Below are positions 36,350 through 43,764 of a DNA stretch of 64,000 bases, one piece after another. The DNA comes from Cupriavidus sp. P-10. Lineage in GTDB: Bacteria > Pseudomonadota > Gammaproteobacteria > Burkholderiales > Burkholderiaceae. The position numbers and the translations under genes are program-made. The notes below the pieces were generated by a model, which saw only the letters and a program-made list of their open reading frames with translations, was not told the origin of the DNA and ran no database searches. The DNA lies in the NCBI RefSeq assembly GCF_003402535.2, contig NZ_AP025170.1, forward strand, positions 2,108,001-2,172,000, in the 5' to 3' direction. How positions within the stretch are numbered: position 1 is the first letter of the stretch; the number at the start of each line of letters is the position of its first letter.

Positions 36350-37741
36350 TCAGGTGTCGTTGTCGAAGAAGGCCGGGCCGCCGGTGAAGTTGTCGAACTT
36401 GGTGAACTGGCCCAGGAAGGTCAGCCGCACCGTGCCGATCGGGCCGTTACGCTGCTTGCCGATAATGATTTCGGCGGTGCCCTTGTCCTGCGAATCCGAG
36501 TTGTAGACTTCGTCGCGGTAGATGAACAGGATTACGTCGGCATCCTGTTCGATAGCGCCGGATTCGCGCAAATCGGACATCACCGGGCGCTTGTTGGGGC
36601 GCTGTTCCAGGCTTCGGTTCAGCTGCGACAGCGCGATCACCGGGCAGTTGAGTTCCTTGGCCAGACCCTTCAGCGAACGTGAAATTTCTGAAATTTCCGT
36701 CGCGCGGTTCTCACCGCCGCCGGAGCCCGACATCAGCTGCAGGTAGTCGATGATGATCAGGCCGAGCTGGCCGCACTGCCGCGCCAGGCGGCGCGAGCGG
36801 GCCCGCAGTTCCATCGGGTTCAGCGCCGGGGTTTCGTCGATGAACAACTGCGCATCGTTCATGCGCTGGATGGAATGCGTCAGGCGCGGCCAGTCTTCAT
36901 CCAGCAGCCGGCCGGTACGCAGCCGGTGCTGGTCCAGCCGGCCGACCGAGCCGAGCATACGCATGGCCAGCTGCGTGCCCGCCATTTCCATCGAGAACAC
37001 CGCTACCGGCAGGCCCTGCTCCACCGCCACATGCTCGCCAATGTTCAGCGAGAACGCGGTCTTACCCATCGACGGGCGGCCCGCCACGATGATCAGGTCG
37101 CCGCCCTGCATGCCGCTGGTCATCCGGTCCAGGTCCACGAAGCCCGTGGGCACGCCGGTCACGTCGCTGGTGCTGTCGCGGTGGTACAACTCGTCGATAC
37201 GCTCAACCACCTGCGTCAGCAGCGGCTGGATTTCCTGGAAGCCCTGCTGGCCACGCGAGCCTTCCTCGGCGATCGCAAAGACCTTGGACTCGGCTTCGTC
37301 CAGCAGCTCGCGCACTTCGCGGCCCTTGGGCGCGAAGGCGGCCGAGGCGATGTCGTCGGCCACGGTAACCAGCTTGCGCAGCACCGCACGCTCGCGCACG
37401 ATTTCCGCATAGCGACGGATATTGGCCGCGCTGGGCGTGTTCTGCGCCAGCGAATTCAGGTACGCCAGCCCGCCCACCTCCTCGGCCTTGCCCGCAACCT
37501 GCAGCATTTCGTAGACCGTGATCACGTCGGCCGGTTTGGTGGCCGAGATCAACCGGGCGATGCTCTGGAAGATCATCCGGTGGTCGAAGCGGTAGAAATC
37601 CGCCTCCGAAAGGAAGTCCGCAATGCGGTCCCAGGCGGCGTTGTCCAGCAGCAGGCCACCGAGCACCGACTGTTCGGCTTCGATGGAGTGCGGCGGGACC
37701 TTGAGGTTGTCGAGTTGGGGGTCGGCGACGGGCGCGTTCAT
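36350..37741 (-). CDS. dnaB: Replicative DNA helicase DnaB
   Basis: DnaB is the hexameric 5'-3' helicase of the replication fork. The 463-residue protein has an N-terminal primase-interacting domain (PPHSIEAEQSVLGGLLLDNAAWD) and a RecA-like C-terminal domain from about residue 190, with Walker A AGRPSMGKTAF near 219-229, the DYLQLM Walker B segment and SQLNRSLEQRPNKRPVMSDLRESGAIEQDAD. No intein is present. The ATG has no Shine-Dalgarno sequence and lies only eight bases after a perfect TATAAT. Confidence 0.96.
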   Translation of the reverse strand: MNAPVADPQLDNLKVPPHSIEAEQSVLGGLLLDNAAWDRIADFLSEADFYRFDHRMIFQSIARLISATKPADVITVYEMLQVAGKAEEVGGLAYLNSLAQNTPSAANIRRYAEIVRERAVLRKLVTVADDIASAAFAPKGREVRELLDEAESKVFAIAEEGSRGQQGFQEIQPLLTQVVERIDELYHRDSTSDVTGVPTGFVDLDRMTSGMQGGDLIIVAGRPSMGKTAFSLNIGEHVAVEQGLPVAVFSMEMAGTQLAMRMLGSVGRLDQHRLRTGRLLDEDWPRLTHSIQRMNDAQLFIDETPALNPMELRARSRRLARQCGQLGLIIIDYLQLMSGSGGGENRATEISEISRSLKGLAKELNCPVIALSQLNRSLEQRPNKRPVMSDLRESGAIEQDADVILFIYRDEVYNSDSQDKGTAEIIIGKQRNGPIGTVRLTFLGQFTKFDNFTGGPAFFDNDT

Positions 37742-37749
37742 GGGGAGGG

Positions 37750-37755
37750 ATTATA
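37750..37755 (-). promoter_or_regulatory. -10 box TATAAT directly upstream of dnaB
   Basis: On the minus strand TATAAT (37750-37755) is followed by CCCTCCCC and the dnaB ATG. A start site seven bases downstream would fall on or next to the ATG, implying a leaderless mRNA. The -35 region is poor (TCCTCC at 17 bp). Confidence 0.5.
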
Positions 37756-37786
37756 ACGGCGGGACGCTGGCAGGAGGACGCACTAC

Positions 37787-37835
37787 GCCGGACATTTGCC
37801 AGACACTTGCCTGACAACAGCCGGACATCTGCCAG
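37787..37835. repeat. Two near-identical 16-mers upstream of dnaB
   Basis: GCCGGACATTTGCCAG (37787-37802) and GCCGGACATCTGCCAG (37820-37835) differ by one base and are 33 bp apart, about three helical turns, in the rplI-dnaB gap. They could be protein-binding sites on one face of the DNA or simple duplication. Confidence 0.7.
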
Positions 37836-37853
37836 CCAGCGCAAGCGGAAAAC

Positions 37854-37884
37854 AAAAAAGGCAGGAGCCAGGGCTCCTGCCTTT
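37854..37884 (-). terminator. Terminator after rplI
   Basis: GGCAGGAGC/GCTCCTGCC with loop CAGG is followed on the minus strand by TTTTTTGTTTT. It ends the rpsF-priB-rpsR-rplI operon before dnaB. Confidence 0.9.
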
Positions 37885-37937
37885 TCTGCTTGCAGTGCTT
37901 CACGCGGCGCCGGGTCCGGCACCGCTGCAGCGGGTCT

Positions 37938-38390
37938 TCAGACCTGCTCGCCCAGCACCGACACGGTCACGTCGACCACCACGTCGGTGTGCAGCGCGAC
38001 GCTGATCGGGTGGTCGCCCACCATCTTCAGCGGGCCGTTCGGCAGGCGAACCTGAGCCTTCTCGACCTTGAAGCCCTGGCCTTCCAGTGCCACGGCGATG
38101 TCGGCGTTGGTGACCGAGCCGAACAGACGGCCGTCGACACCCGACTTCTGGCTGATCTGGACGGTCAGGCCGTTCAGCTTCTCGCCTTCAGCTTGCGCAG
38201 CAGCCAGCTTCTCGGCGGCGGACTTTTCCAGCTCGGCGCGCTTGACTTCGAATTCGGCGATCGCGGTTTGCGTGGCGCGGCGCGCCTTCTTCGACGGGAT
38301 CAGGAAGTTACGAGCGTAACCGTCCTTCACCTTGACGATGTCACCCAGGTTGCCCAGGTTGATGACTTTTTCCAGCAGAATGACTTGCAT
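37938..38390 (-). CDS. rplI: 50S ribosomal protein L9
   Basis: L9 is a two-domain protein of the large subunit near the L1 stalk. The 150-residue sequence has the N-terminal domain with [30 protein letters not shown] (the last part is the family signature), a long connecting helix ([21 protein letters not shown]) and the C-terminal domain with [16 protein letters not shown]. It is the last gene of the operon and is followed by a terminator. Confidence 0.97.
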   Translation of the reverse strand: MQVILLEKVINLGNLGDIVKVKDGYARNFLIPSKKARRATQTAIAEFEVKRAELEKSAAEKLAAAQAEGEKLNGLTVQISQKSGVDGRLFGSVTNADIAVALEGQGFKVEKAQVRLPNGPLKMVGDHPISVALHTDVVVDVTVSVLGEQV

Positions 38391-38421
38391 CGTGTTTTCT
38401 CCGTTACGGACCTAGGGCCTA

Positions 38422-38700
38422 TCAGTTCTTGTGCAGGTCGGTGTACGGCAGCAGCGCGAGGAAACGCGCACGCTTGATTGCCGTATCCAGCTGACGCTGA
38501 TAGTGGGCCTTGGTACCGGTCAGGCGGGCCGGCGTGATCTTGCCGTTGTCGCCGACGAAGTCCTTCAGGGTGTCCAGATCCTTGTAGTCGATCTGTTCCA
38601 CGCCAGCCACGGTGAAGCGGCAGAAGCGCTTGCGCTTGAACAGCGGGTTCTGTTGCTGGAAGCGCTTCTTGTTCTTGTTGTCACGTTTGACGAATGCCAT
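38422..38700 (-). CDS. rpsR: 30S ribosomal protein S18
   Basis: S18 binds 16S rRNA together with S6 in the platform of the small subunit. The 92-residue protein has the conserved [24 protein letters not shown] and [19 protein letters not shown] motifs; the N-terminus is Lys/Asn-rich ([13 protein letters not shown]). It starts three bases after the priB stop and 31 bp before rplI. The S18 N-terminus is longer than in E. coli (75 residues), as in other Burkholderiales. Confidence 0.97.
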   Translation of the reverse strand: MAFVKRDNKNKKRFQQQNPLFKRKRFCRFTVAGVEQIDYKDLDTLKDFVGDNGKITPARLTGTKAHYQRQLDTAIKRARFLALLPYTDLHKN

Positions 38701-38703
38701 GAT

Positions 38704-39003
38704 TCAATCCTTTACGAATGCTTTACATCCGGTGATGTGAAAGACGAGAGCCTTGCTGTTGCGGTGCTTGCGAGCGAGGAATCCTTCGCAGTCGAGCAGC
38801 GTGCCGAGCGGTAGCCGCTCAAGCCGCTGGCCGACCGGCCCGATCCCCATCGCTGCGATGGCAAACTCGACCTGGCGTGGCGTTTCCGCCTCGACGGCCT
38901 CGCCGCTGTACTGCAGGATGCAGTTCACGACGGGCACCCCGGCCGGGGTAAAGCGCAGGGCATCGCGTTCCGCCAGGGTGGCGGCAAGCCGAAGCTGATT
39001 CAA
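38704..39003 (-). CDS. priB: Primosomal replication protein N (PriB)
   Basis: PriB is an OB-fold single-strand DNA-binding protein that helps PriA and DnaT restart stalled forks. This 99-residue protein begins MNQLRLAATLAERDALRFTPAGVPVVNC, and the SSB-like core LEHSGEV is replaced by LQYSGEAVEAETPRQVEFAIAA, as in other beta-proteobacteria. It lies between rpsF and rpsR, the conserved location. Translation probably starts at ATG 39003. Confidence 0.93.
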   Translation of the reverse strand: MNQLRLAATLAERDALRFTPAGVPVVNCILQYSGEAVEAETPRQVEFAIAAMGIGPVGQRLERLPLGTLLDCEGFLARKHRNSKALVFHITGCKAFVKD

Positions 39004-39080
39004 CGCGGGGCCTCTCGCTGTTTGCCATCGATGCTGCCGTGGCCGACGCTGTCAGCCATGGCTCGCACCGCAGTCCGCAC

Positions 39081-39455
39081 TCAGGCGGGCTGGCCTTCGG
39101 TGGTCGTTTGCGCGGCCTTGCGGGCTTCTTCGCGCTGCACTTCCTTCATCATCGGCGAAGGAGCGGTCTCGGCCTTCTTGGTCTGCACGATCAGGTGGCG
39201 CAGGACGGCGTCGTTGAACTTGAACGCGTGTTCCAGTTCAGCCAGGGTGTCCTTGCCGCATTCGATGTTCAGGCAAACGTAGTGAGCCTTGGCCAGCTTC
39301 TGGATCATGTAGGCCATCTGGCGACGGCCCCAGTCTTCCACGCGATGAACGTTGCCGTTCTGCGAGGTCACGAGCTGCTTGTAGCGCTCGATCATGGCCG
39401 GCACTTGTTCGCTCTGGTCCGGGTGGACGATGAAGACGATTTCGTAATGACGCAT
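39081..39455 (-). CDS. rpsF: 30S ribosomal protein S6
   Basis: S6 pairs with S18 on the central domain of 16S rRNA. The 124-residue protein has [25 protein letters not shown] at its start, the [21 protein letters not shown] motif near 41-61 and a charged C-terminal tail. ATG 39455 was chosen over an upstream in-frame start (17 residues) because it matches the family and has AAAAGGAGCGTC before it. It is the first gene of the rpsF-priB-rpsR-rplI operon. Confidence 0.97.
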   Translation of the reverse strand: MRHYEIVFIVHPDQSEQVPAMIERYKQLVTSQNGNVHRVEDWGRRQMAYMIQKLAKAHYVCLNIECGKDTLAELEHAFKFNDAVLRHLIVQTKKAETAPSPMMKEVQREEARKAAQTTTEGQPA

Positions 39456-39522
39456 TGACGCTCCTTTTGGATTAGCCACCCGGGCGTCACGAGTCCGGTG
39501 TGGCAAGGTTGAATAGCCTTAA

Positions 39523-39552
39523 AGTATAGCTCGGCGACGGACTGGCGCGCAA
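39523..39552 (-). promoter_or_regulatory. Candidate promoter of the rpsF operon
   Basis: On the minus strand TTGCGC (39547-39552) and TATACT (39523-39528) are 18 bp apart and about 70 bp before rpsF. The -10 matches the consensus at five of six positions, the -35 at three. Confidence 0.5.
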
Positions 39553-39565
39553 GCGCACCACTGCA

Positions 39566-40558
39566 TCAAGCCCTGGCAAAAGCCGCCTGCAGGCGCACGG
39601 GATCGCCGGCCAGGGCAGGATCCGCCGCCAGCGCCAGCGCCAGCAGCACCCTTGCCTTGTACGGATTCAGATCCGCCGCAGAGACGAAAACGCCATCTGA
39701 CGGGCTGGGGTGCGGCGGGATCGCCACGTGACCCGCACCGGTACGCGAACTGCGGACCACCGCCACGCCAGCGGCGGCGGCATCCACCAGGGCCTCCGCC
39801 AGCACTTCATGGATCGAACCATTGCCGGCTGCGGCCACCACCAGGCCCGCCACGCCGGCCCGCACCAGCGCGTCGACGGCGATACGGCCCGGCTGAGCGT
39901 AGCTCGCCACGATCTCAACCACCGGCCATGCGCGCGGCATCGGCCCGATCGCCCAGGCCTGCCGGGGCGTGCGAGCGAACCGCACGAAATCGTCCTGCAC
40001 CAAGCCAAGCGGCCCGCACTGGGACACAAAGGCATCCACCGCCGACGTATGCGCCTTTGCAATATCGCGCGCCGCGTGGATCTGCTGGTTCAGCACCACC
40101 AGCACGCCCTTGCCGCGCGCATCCGGATGTGCTGCCACCCGGACCGCATCAAGCAGGTTGAGCGGCCCGTCGGCTGACAGCGAGGTGGACGGCCGCATCG
40201 CCGCTGTCATCACCACCGGGATTGGACACGCCTGGGTCAGGTGCAGCGCCATTGCCGTCTCTTCCAGCGTATCCGTACCGTGCGTAATCACGATGCCCGC
40301 CACACCCGCCTGCGCCGACCAGTGCTCGACACGCGCCGCCAGCACGGCCCACAGCGCGAAGGTCATGTCCTTGCTGTCGACTTGCGCCACCTGCTCGGCT
40401 TCGATCCGCGCCACCGACTTCAGCGCCGGCACCGCCGCCAGCAACGACGACACGGGCACGGTTGCCGCCTGGTAGTGCGCGCTGCTGGCGGGGTTGCCGG
40501 AAGCGCCGGCAATGGTGCCGCCGGTAGCCAATACGACGATGCGAGGCAATTGGGTCAT
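39566..40558 (-). CDS. L-asparaginase (bacterial type)
   Basis: This 330-residue asparaginase hydrolyses asparagine to aspartate. Both catalytic triads are visible: the first threonine in VVLATGGTIAGAS near residues 8-20 and the HGTDTLEETA motif near 91-100, with the catalytic T-D pair and the lysine in MTAAMRPSTSLSADGP. No signal peptide is obvious, so it seems cytoplasmic. ATG 40558 was used; a TTG eight codons upstream is in frame. No strong ribosome-binding site is seen. It is a single gene divergent from lexA. Confidence 0.88.
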   Translation of the reverse strand: MTQLPRIVVLATGGTIAGASGNPASSAHYQAATVPVSSLLAAVPALKSVARIEAEQVAQVDSKDMTFALWAVLAARVEHWSAQAGVAGIVITHGTDTLEETAMALHLTQACPIPVVMTAAMRPSTSLSADGPLNLLDAVRVAAHPDARGKGVLVVLNQQIHAARDIAKAHTSAVDAFVSQCGPLGLVQDDFVRFARTPRQAWAIGPMPRAWPVVEIVASYAQPGRIAVDALVRAGVAGLVVAAAGNGSIHEVLAEALVDAAAAGVAVVRSSRTGAGHVAIPPHPSPSDGVFVSAADLNPYKARVLLALALAADPALAGDPVRLQAAFARA

Positions 40559-40713
40559 AGGTGCTGGGGGCTCAGGAGACAAGAAGGGAAACGCATGCGC
40601 TGGGCGATGGAATCGCGATTGTAATGGCGGACCTCCCCCGGCGGGCCCGCGCCACCGCGGCCGATCGGTCCACGCGCGCCACCAAAAAAATTCTGCTTGC
40701 GCTGCCGCCGATA

Positions 40714-40749
40714 CTGTATAAAATCACAGCATACTGTTTAAACATACAG
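40714..40749 (+). promoter_or_regulatory. Two tandem SOS (LexA) boxes upstream of lexA
   Basis: CTGTATAAAATCACAG (40714-40729) and CTGTTTAAACATACAG (40734-40749) both fit CTGT-N8-ACAG exactly and are spaced 20 bp centre to centre, about two helical turns. They lie 99-134 bp before lexA and overlap AT-rich promoter sequence. They should mediate LexA autorepression. Confidence 0.93.
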
Positions 40750-40847
40750 TGCCCGGCGCGCCGGATGCAGGATTTGCGGAAAGCCCCAGCTTGCGGGGCA
40801 GCCCTCCCAGCCCTGCCCCCAGCGCGCCCGCACGGAACGGCGATCCC

Positions 40848-41504
40848 ATGGCGACCCTGACACCCCGGCAGCAGCAGATTTTCGATCTGATCCGCAATAC
40901 GATCCGCCGCACCGGCTTCCCGCCAACGCGCGCCGAGATTGCCGCCGAGTTCGGCTTTTCCTCGCCAAATGCCGCGGAAGAACACCTGCGCGCGCTGGCC
41001 CGCAAAGGCGTGATCGAGCTGACGCCGGGCGCCTCGCGCGGCATTCGCCTGAAGGTCTCGCGCAGTGATTCAGAAATGCCGGACCAGTTCTCGCTGCCTA
41101 TACCCGGCGTATTGCAGCTGACGCTGCCGCTGGTGGGCCGCGTCGCCGCCGGCAGCCCCATCCTTGCCGCCGAGCATATCGACCGCCAGTACCAGGTCGA
41201 CGCCTCGGTCTTCGATGAACGCCCCGACTACCTGTTGCGCGTACGCGGCCTGAGCATGCGCGACGCCGGCATTCTCGACGGCGACCTGCTCGCAGTGCGC
41301 CGCGCCAGCGAAGCGCCCAACGGCAAGATCGTGGTGGCGCGACTGGGTGACGATGTCACGGTCAAGCGCCTGCAGCGGCGCGGCGGCCATATTGAGCTGA
41401 TCGCCGAGAACCCGGACTTCGCCAACATCATCGTTGAACCCGGGCGCGAAGAGTTTTCGCTGGAAGGCATCGCGGTCGGCCTGATCCGATCCTCCGGCTT
41501 CTAG
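40848..41504 (+). CDS. lexA: SOS repressor LexA
   Basis: LexA represses DNA-damage genes and cleaves itself when RecA filaments form. The 218-residue protein has a winged helix-turn-helix domain ([35 protein letters not shown]...AAEEHL) and a peptidase domain with cleavage site Ala101-Gly102 (RVAAGSP), catalytic Ser136 in GLSMRDAGI and Lys173 in GDDVTVKRL. The spacings of cleavage site, serine and lysine (35 and 37 residues) equal those of E. coli LexA. ATG 40848 was chosen over an in-frame upstream start that overlaps the SOS boxes. Confidence 0.97.
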   Translation: MATLTPRQQQIFDLIRNTIRRTGFPPTRAEIAAEFGFSSPNAAEEHLRALARKGVIELTPGASRGIRLKVSRSDSEMPDQFSLPIPGVLQLTLPLVGRVAAGSPILAAEHIDRQYQVDASVFDERPDYLLRVRGLSMRDAGILDGDLLAVRRASEAPNGKIVVARLGDDVTVKRLQRRGGHIELIAENPDFANIIVEPGREEFSLEGIAVGLIRSSGF

Positions 41505-41617
41505 CCGGGCACGGCAGGCCTTGCGCCTGCGCGGACCCACCCGCTTCCATTGCTTTGCAGACGCCGCCCGGCTTGCCGGGTGTTGACCCCGCTTTTGCCT
41601 GAAAAAGAGGTGCAACC

Positions 41618-41788
41618 ATGCCGCAAATCCACCACGTCGCCACCCGCCGCCCGGTCAAGCCGGTACCCTTCCGCCAGTGCAAGGGCGTACGCGTCTATCA
41701 GGGCGCGCAGCGCCGGACTATGGTAGGCAGCATGGCCGCGATCTGCAGGATGCTCGAACTGGAAACCATGGACAAGCTGGCCGTCTGA
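41618..41788 (+). CDS. Small basic protein of unknown function (56 aa)
   Basis: This 56-codon frame starts at ATG 41618 with AGAGGTG six bases upstream and ends at TGA 41788. The protein begins MPQIHHVATRRPVKPVP, is rich in Arg/Val/Met and has two cysteines, with no membrane segment. It lies 113 bp after lexA on the same strand, with only a weak GC hairpin between, so read-through from the SOS-controlled lexA promoter is possible. I recognise no family. Confidence 0.65.
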   Translation: MPQIHHVATRRPVKPVPFRQCKGVRVYQGAQRRTMVGSMAAICRMLELETMDKLAV

Positions 41789-41824
41789 AGCGGTCCGGTT
41801 TCCCGACCAACGGCCTGCCCCGCG

Positions 41825-42208
41825 TCAGCTACGCGCGCACGCCTTGGTTTCCGTTTCCAGTTCCTGCGGCGTCAACTGCGGAAACCATGTATTGGTCTTG
41901 CGCAGCTCGACCGCCGTGCCATCCGGCTTCGCCGTCAGCGAAATCAGATAGGCATACGCAAACTCGCCGGCTCCGTTTAGCTGACCGATCCGAATTTCCG
42001 TCTGGTTCTGTGCCGGCAGGCTGACGACCGTGGCGTCATCGCCGAGATTGTTGCGCAGGCATTTGGCAACGTCGGCCATTTTTGCCGGCGTGAACAAGCG
42101 CATCGGCGGGCGCGCGCGAACATCTTTCTCCGACGTGCCGGTGGCGCATCCGGCCATCATCGCGGCCACTGCCACGCCAGCGCCAATTACCGCTGCTCGA
42201 AGGAACAT
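41825..42208 (-). CDS. Small predicted lipoprotein
   Basis: This 127-residue protein starts at ATG 42208 with AGAGGT upstream. The signal peptide ends in a lipobox AAMMAGC (Cys21), followed by ATGTSEKD, so it is probably an outer-membrane lipoprotein. The mature part has two cysteines (KCLRNNL and KACARS) that could pair. Phrases such as LFTPAKMADVAKCLRNNL suggest a small globular alpha/beta domain, but no function is recognised. It is located just before tRNA-His on the same strand. Confidence 0.78.
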   Translation of the reverse strand: MFLRAAVIGAGVAVAAMMAGCATGTSEKDVRARPPMRLFTPAKMADVAKCLRNNLGDDATVVSLPAQNQTEIRIGQLNGAGEFAYAYLISLTAKPDGTAVELRKTNTWFPQLTPQELETETKACARS

Positions 42209-42384
42209 ACGACCTCTTTGGAATTCAAGGCGCGTATGGTACAGGAGCCACATCGATCGCGTGCGGGTCGACATGGAAAGTCACTGCTCCACTAGCGCCT
42301 AATGTCGAACATCGATGCTGAGCACCAGCGTTCAGCCAGCGCCGAAACAGCCTGGACCGCACCAGCCTCGCGTCGCACATGCCT

Positions 42385-42418
42385 ACAAAGCAAAACAGCG
42401 CCCGTAAAGGCGCTGTTT
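42385..42418 (-). terminator. Terminator of the tRNA-His transcript
   Basis: AAACAGCGCC (42393-42402) and GGCGCTGTTT (42409-42418) form a 10-bp stem with a 6-nt loop, followed on the minus strand by TTTGCTTTG. It starts about ten bases after the tRNA 3' end. Confidence 0.85.
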
Positions 42419-42429
42419 GCAAAGCAATC

Positions 42430-42506
42430 TGGGGTGGCTGATGGGACTCGAACCCACGACGACAGGAATCACAATCCTGGACTCTACCAACTGAGCTACA
42501 GCCACC
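42430..42506 (-). tRNA. tRNA-His (GTG anticodon)
   Basis: On the minus strand the acceptor stem is GTGGCTG/CAGCCAC with the extra G(-1) typical of tRNA-His, followed by discriminator C and an encoded CCA. The D-arm AGCTCAGTTGGTAGAGT, the anticodon stem CAGGA/TCCTG with loop TTGTGAT (anticodon GTG at the centre), and the T-arm GGGTTCGAGTCCC are all present. The tRNA is 77 nt long. It is not part of a tRNA cluster. Confidence 0.97.
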
Positions 42507-42607
42507 GTAGAGGTCATCAGCGAAGCGCTGATCGACGAAAACCAAGATTATACAAACACTTTTTCGAGATGGCTAGTATCCCGCACAAATTTTTTTCAGA
42601 ATCTGCA

Positions 42608-42886
42608 TCACGCCTTGGGCCGGTGCCACTTGGCCTCCAGCAACACCGCCTGCTTGATGGCTTCGATGGTCTCTGCCTCGGTGTCGAAGTGGCCCAGCAG
42701 CCGGCGTGACTTGCCATTGAGGACGGCTTCCTGCAGCGCCCTGCCCGCGCCTTCCGAGATACCGTGGTGCCAGCAGTAGCGCGCTGTCCATTTGCCGTCC
42801 TGCAGTTGCTCGGCGACCCAGACCAGCCTGAAGTCCTCAAACACCTCGCCGAATGACTCTTCGTTGTTTGCGTTCGCTTTTTCCAC
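42608..42886 (-). CDS. Small hypothetical protein upstream of tRNA-His
   Basis: This frame of 92 residues from GTG 42886 (protein VEKANANNEESFGEVF...) is acidic at the N-terminus and contains FRLVWVAEQLQDGKWTARYCWHHGISEG and HFDTEAETIEAIKQAVLLEAKW. A longer in-frame start (ATG 43006) exists, but the extra 40 residues look non-coding. Weak AAGGG lies 13 bases upstream of GTG. The protein has Trp-rich patches and no signal peptide or recognised domain. It runs towards tRNA-His, 102 bp upstream of it. Confidence 0.6.
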   Translation of the reverse strand: MEKANANNEESFGEVFEDFRLVWVAEQLQDGKWTARYCWHHGISEGAGRALQEAVLNGKSRRLLGHFDTEAETIEAIKQAVLLEAKWHRPKA

Positions 42887-43148
42887 GCTTACTGCCGTCC
42901 CTTCGCCTGTGGCGATGCGAAGAATCGTAGCACGCAGGCCAGCTAGCCAGACGGGGCCACAGCGCGCAGGCGCGACAGACCATAGCGGCAAGTCACCAAG
43001 CGGCACAGCATATGGCGTGCAAAGCCCCTACCCCTGCAGGGCTCTTGCTTCCTTCCCCGCAGTTTGCTTGGTTTGACAGCAAGGTTCGCTGGAACCTCGC
43101 GCATTGGTCATGGCCAAACCATTTTCAGGAATATTGCGAGGATGGAGC

Positions 43149-43304
43149 ATGAGAACAATGCCTGGACGTCTGGCGGGAGTCTTGGCGCTGCTGGGAATGG
43201 TGGCGGCGCTGGCAGCCTGTGCGGGCGGCGGAGCCGATGGACGGGAGTCGGGAATCACGACCTATGGAACGCTGGATGTGGGCATCAGCCATACATCGCG
43301 ATAG
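43149..43304 (+). CDS. Very small lipoprotein (51 aa)
   Basis: This 51-codon frame starts at ATG 43149, with GAGG about seven bases upstream. It encodes a signal peptide with lipobox AALAAC (Cys24), followed by a glycine-rich linker and the short sequence GITTYGTLDVGISH. The mature lipopeptide is under 30 residues. Upstream in-frame ATGs (43104) are possible but would place charged residues before the signal. The function is unknown. Confidence 0.6.
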   Translation: MRTMPGRLAGVLALLGMVAALAACAGGGADGRESGITTYGTLDVGISHTSR

Positions 43305-43385
43305 CCCTCCCGCCGCAGCGTGACCGGTGGAACTCTTTTCCGGGCAGCCCGGTCAAACCGGCTCGACTGGCGCGATCGCGAAAGA

Positions 43386-43415
43386 TCAAAAAAAGAGTCC
43401 GCAGCGCGGACTCTT
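43386..43415 (-). terminator. Distal terminator downstream of dusA
   Basis: AAGAGTCCGC/GCGGACTCTT with loop AGC (43393-43415) is followed on the minus strand by seven T residues. It could also act weakly for the plus-strand lipoprotein gene ending at 43304. Confidence 0.8.
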
Positions 43416-43513
43416 AACTTTAGCGATCTCAAATGCCCTGAAGGCCGTTGCAATGTAACTGTCATCCGGCAATTGCACCATTCGGGTAAACGAAGAGCGC
43501 AAAACGCGCCGAC

Positions 43514-43538
43514 GAAAAAAAGCCCGCCGAGGCGGGCT
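43514..43538 (-). terminator. Proximal terminator downstream of dusA
   Basis: AGCCCGCC/GGCGGGCT (43521-43538) with a 2-4 nt loop is followed on the minus strand by T7. It is the first U-tailed hairpin after dusA. Confidence 0.85.
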
Positions 43539-43567
43539 GAATAATCAGTTGAAGAAAGCCCTGTATT

Positions 43568-43605
43568 CGAGGGCAGGGCACAGTGTAAAAAAGTGCCCTG
43601 CCTCG
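43568..43605. other. Long hairpin after dusA
   Basis: GGCAGGGCAC (43572-43581) and GTGCCCTGCC (43593-43602), extended by CGAGG with one bulge, form a stem of about 13 bp with an A-rich 11-nt loop, without a T-run. It lies about 160 bp after the dusA stop and could be an mRNA 3'-end stabiliser or part of a small RNA. Confidence 0.55.
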
Positions 43606-43764
43606 GCGAATTAGGGGAATCCCTTTGCAGACGCCAGTTACCGGCCGAATTGGCATCGCAAGTGTCGCGCGCGCAACCCTCGGGAATCCCTGCACAATTT
43701 GACGATTCGGTGTTAGAGCAAGCACTCAAGCGCTATGTGGCGGCGTCGTTCAGCGCGGCTTGCT

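Larger units (their letters stand above)
43305..43764. other. 460 bp region with three hairpins and no recognised gene
   Basis: The region between the 51-aa lipoprotein and dusA has no convincing frame. It contains three strong hairpins (43386-43415, 43514-43538, 43568-43605). Two of these are followed by T7 on the minus strand, so the dusA transcript is ended twice. The 98 bp between the two terminators has no recognised content. Confidence 0.6.

Noticed and set aside
42302..42709. Plus-strand open frame running through the tRNA-His gene
   Set aside because: It crosses a complete tRNA and its terminator on the opposite strand and has no ribosome-binding site.
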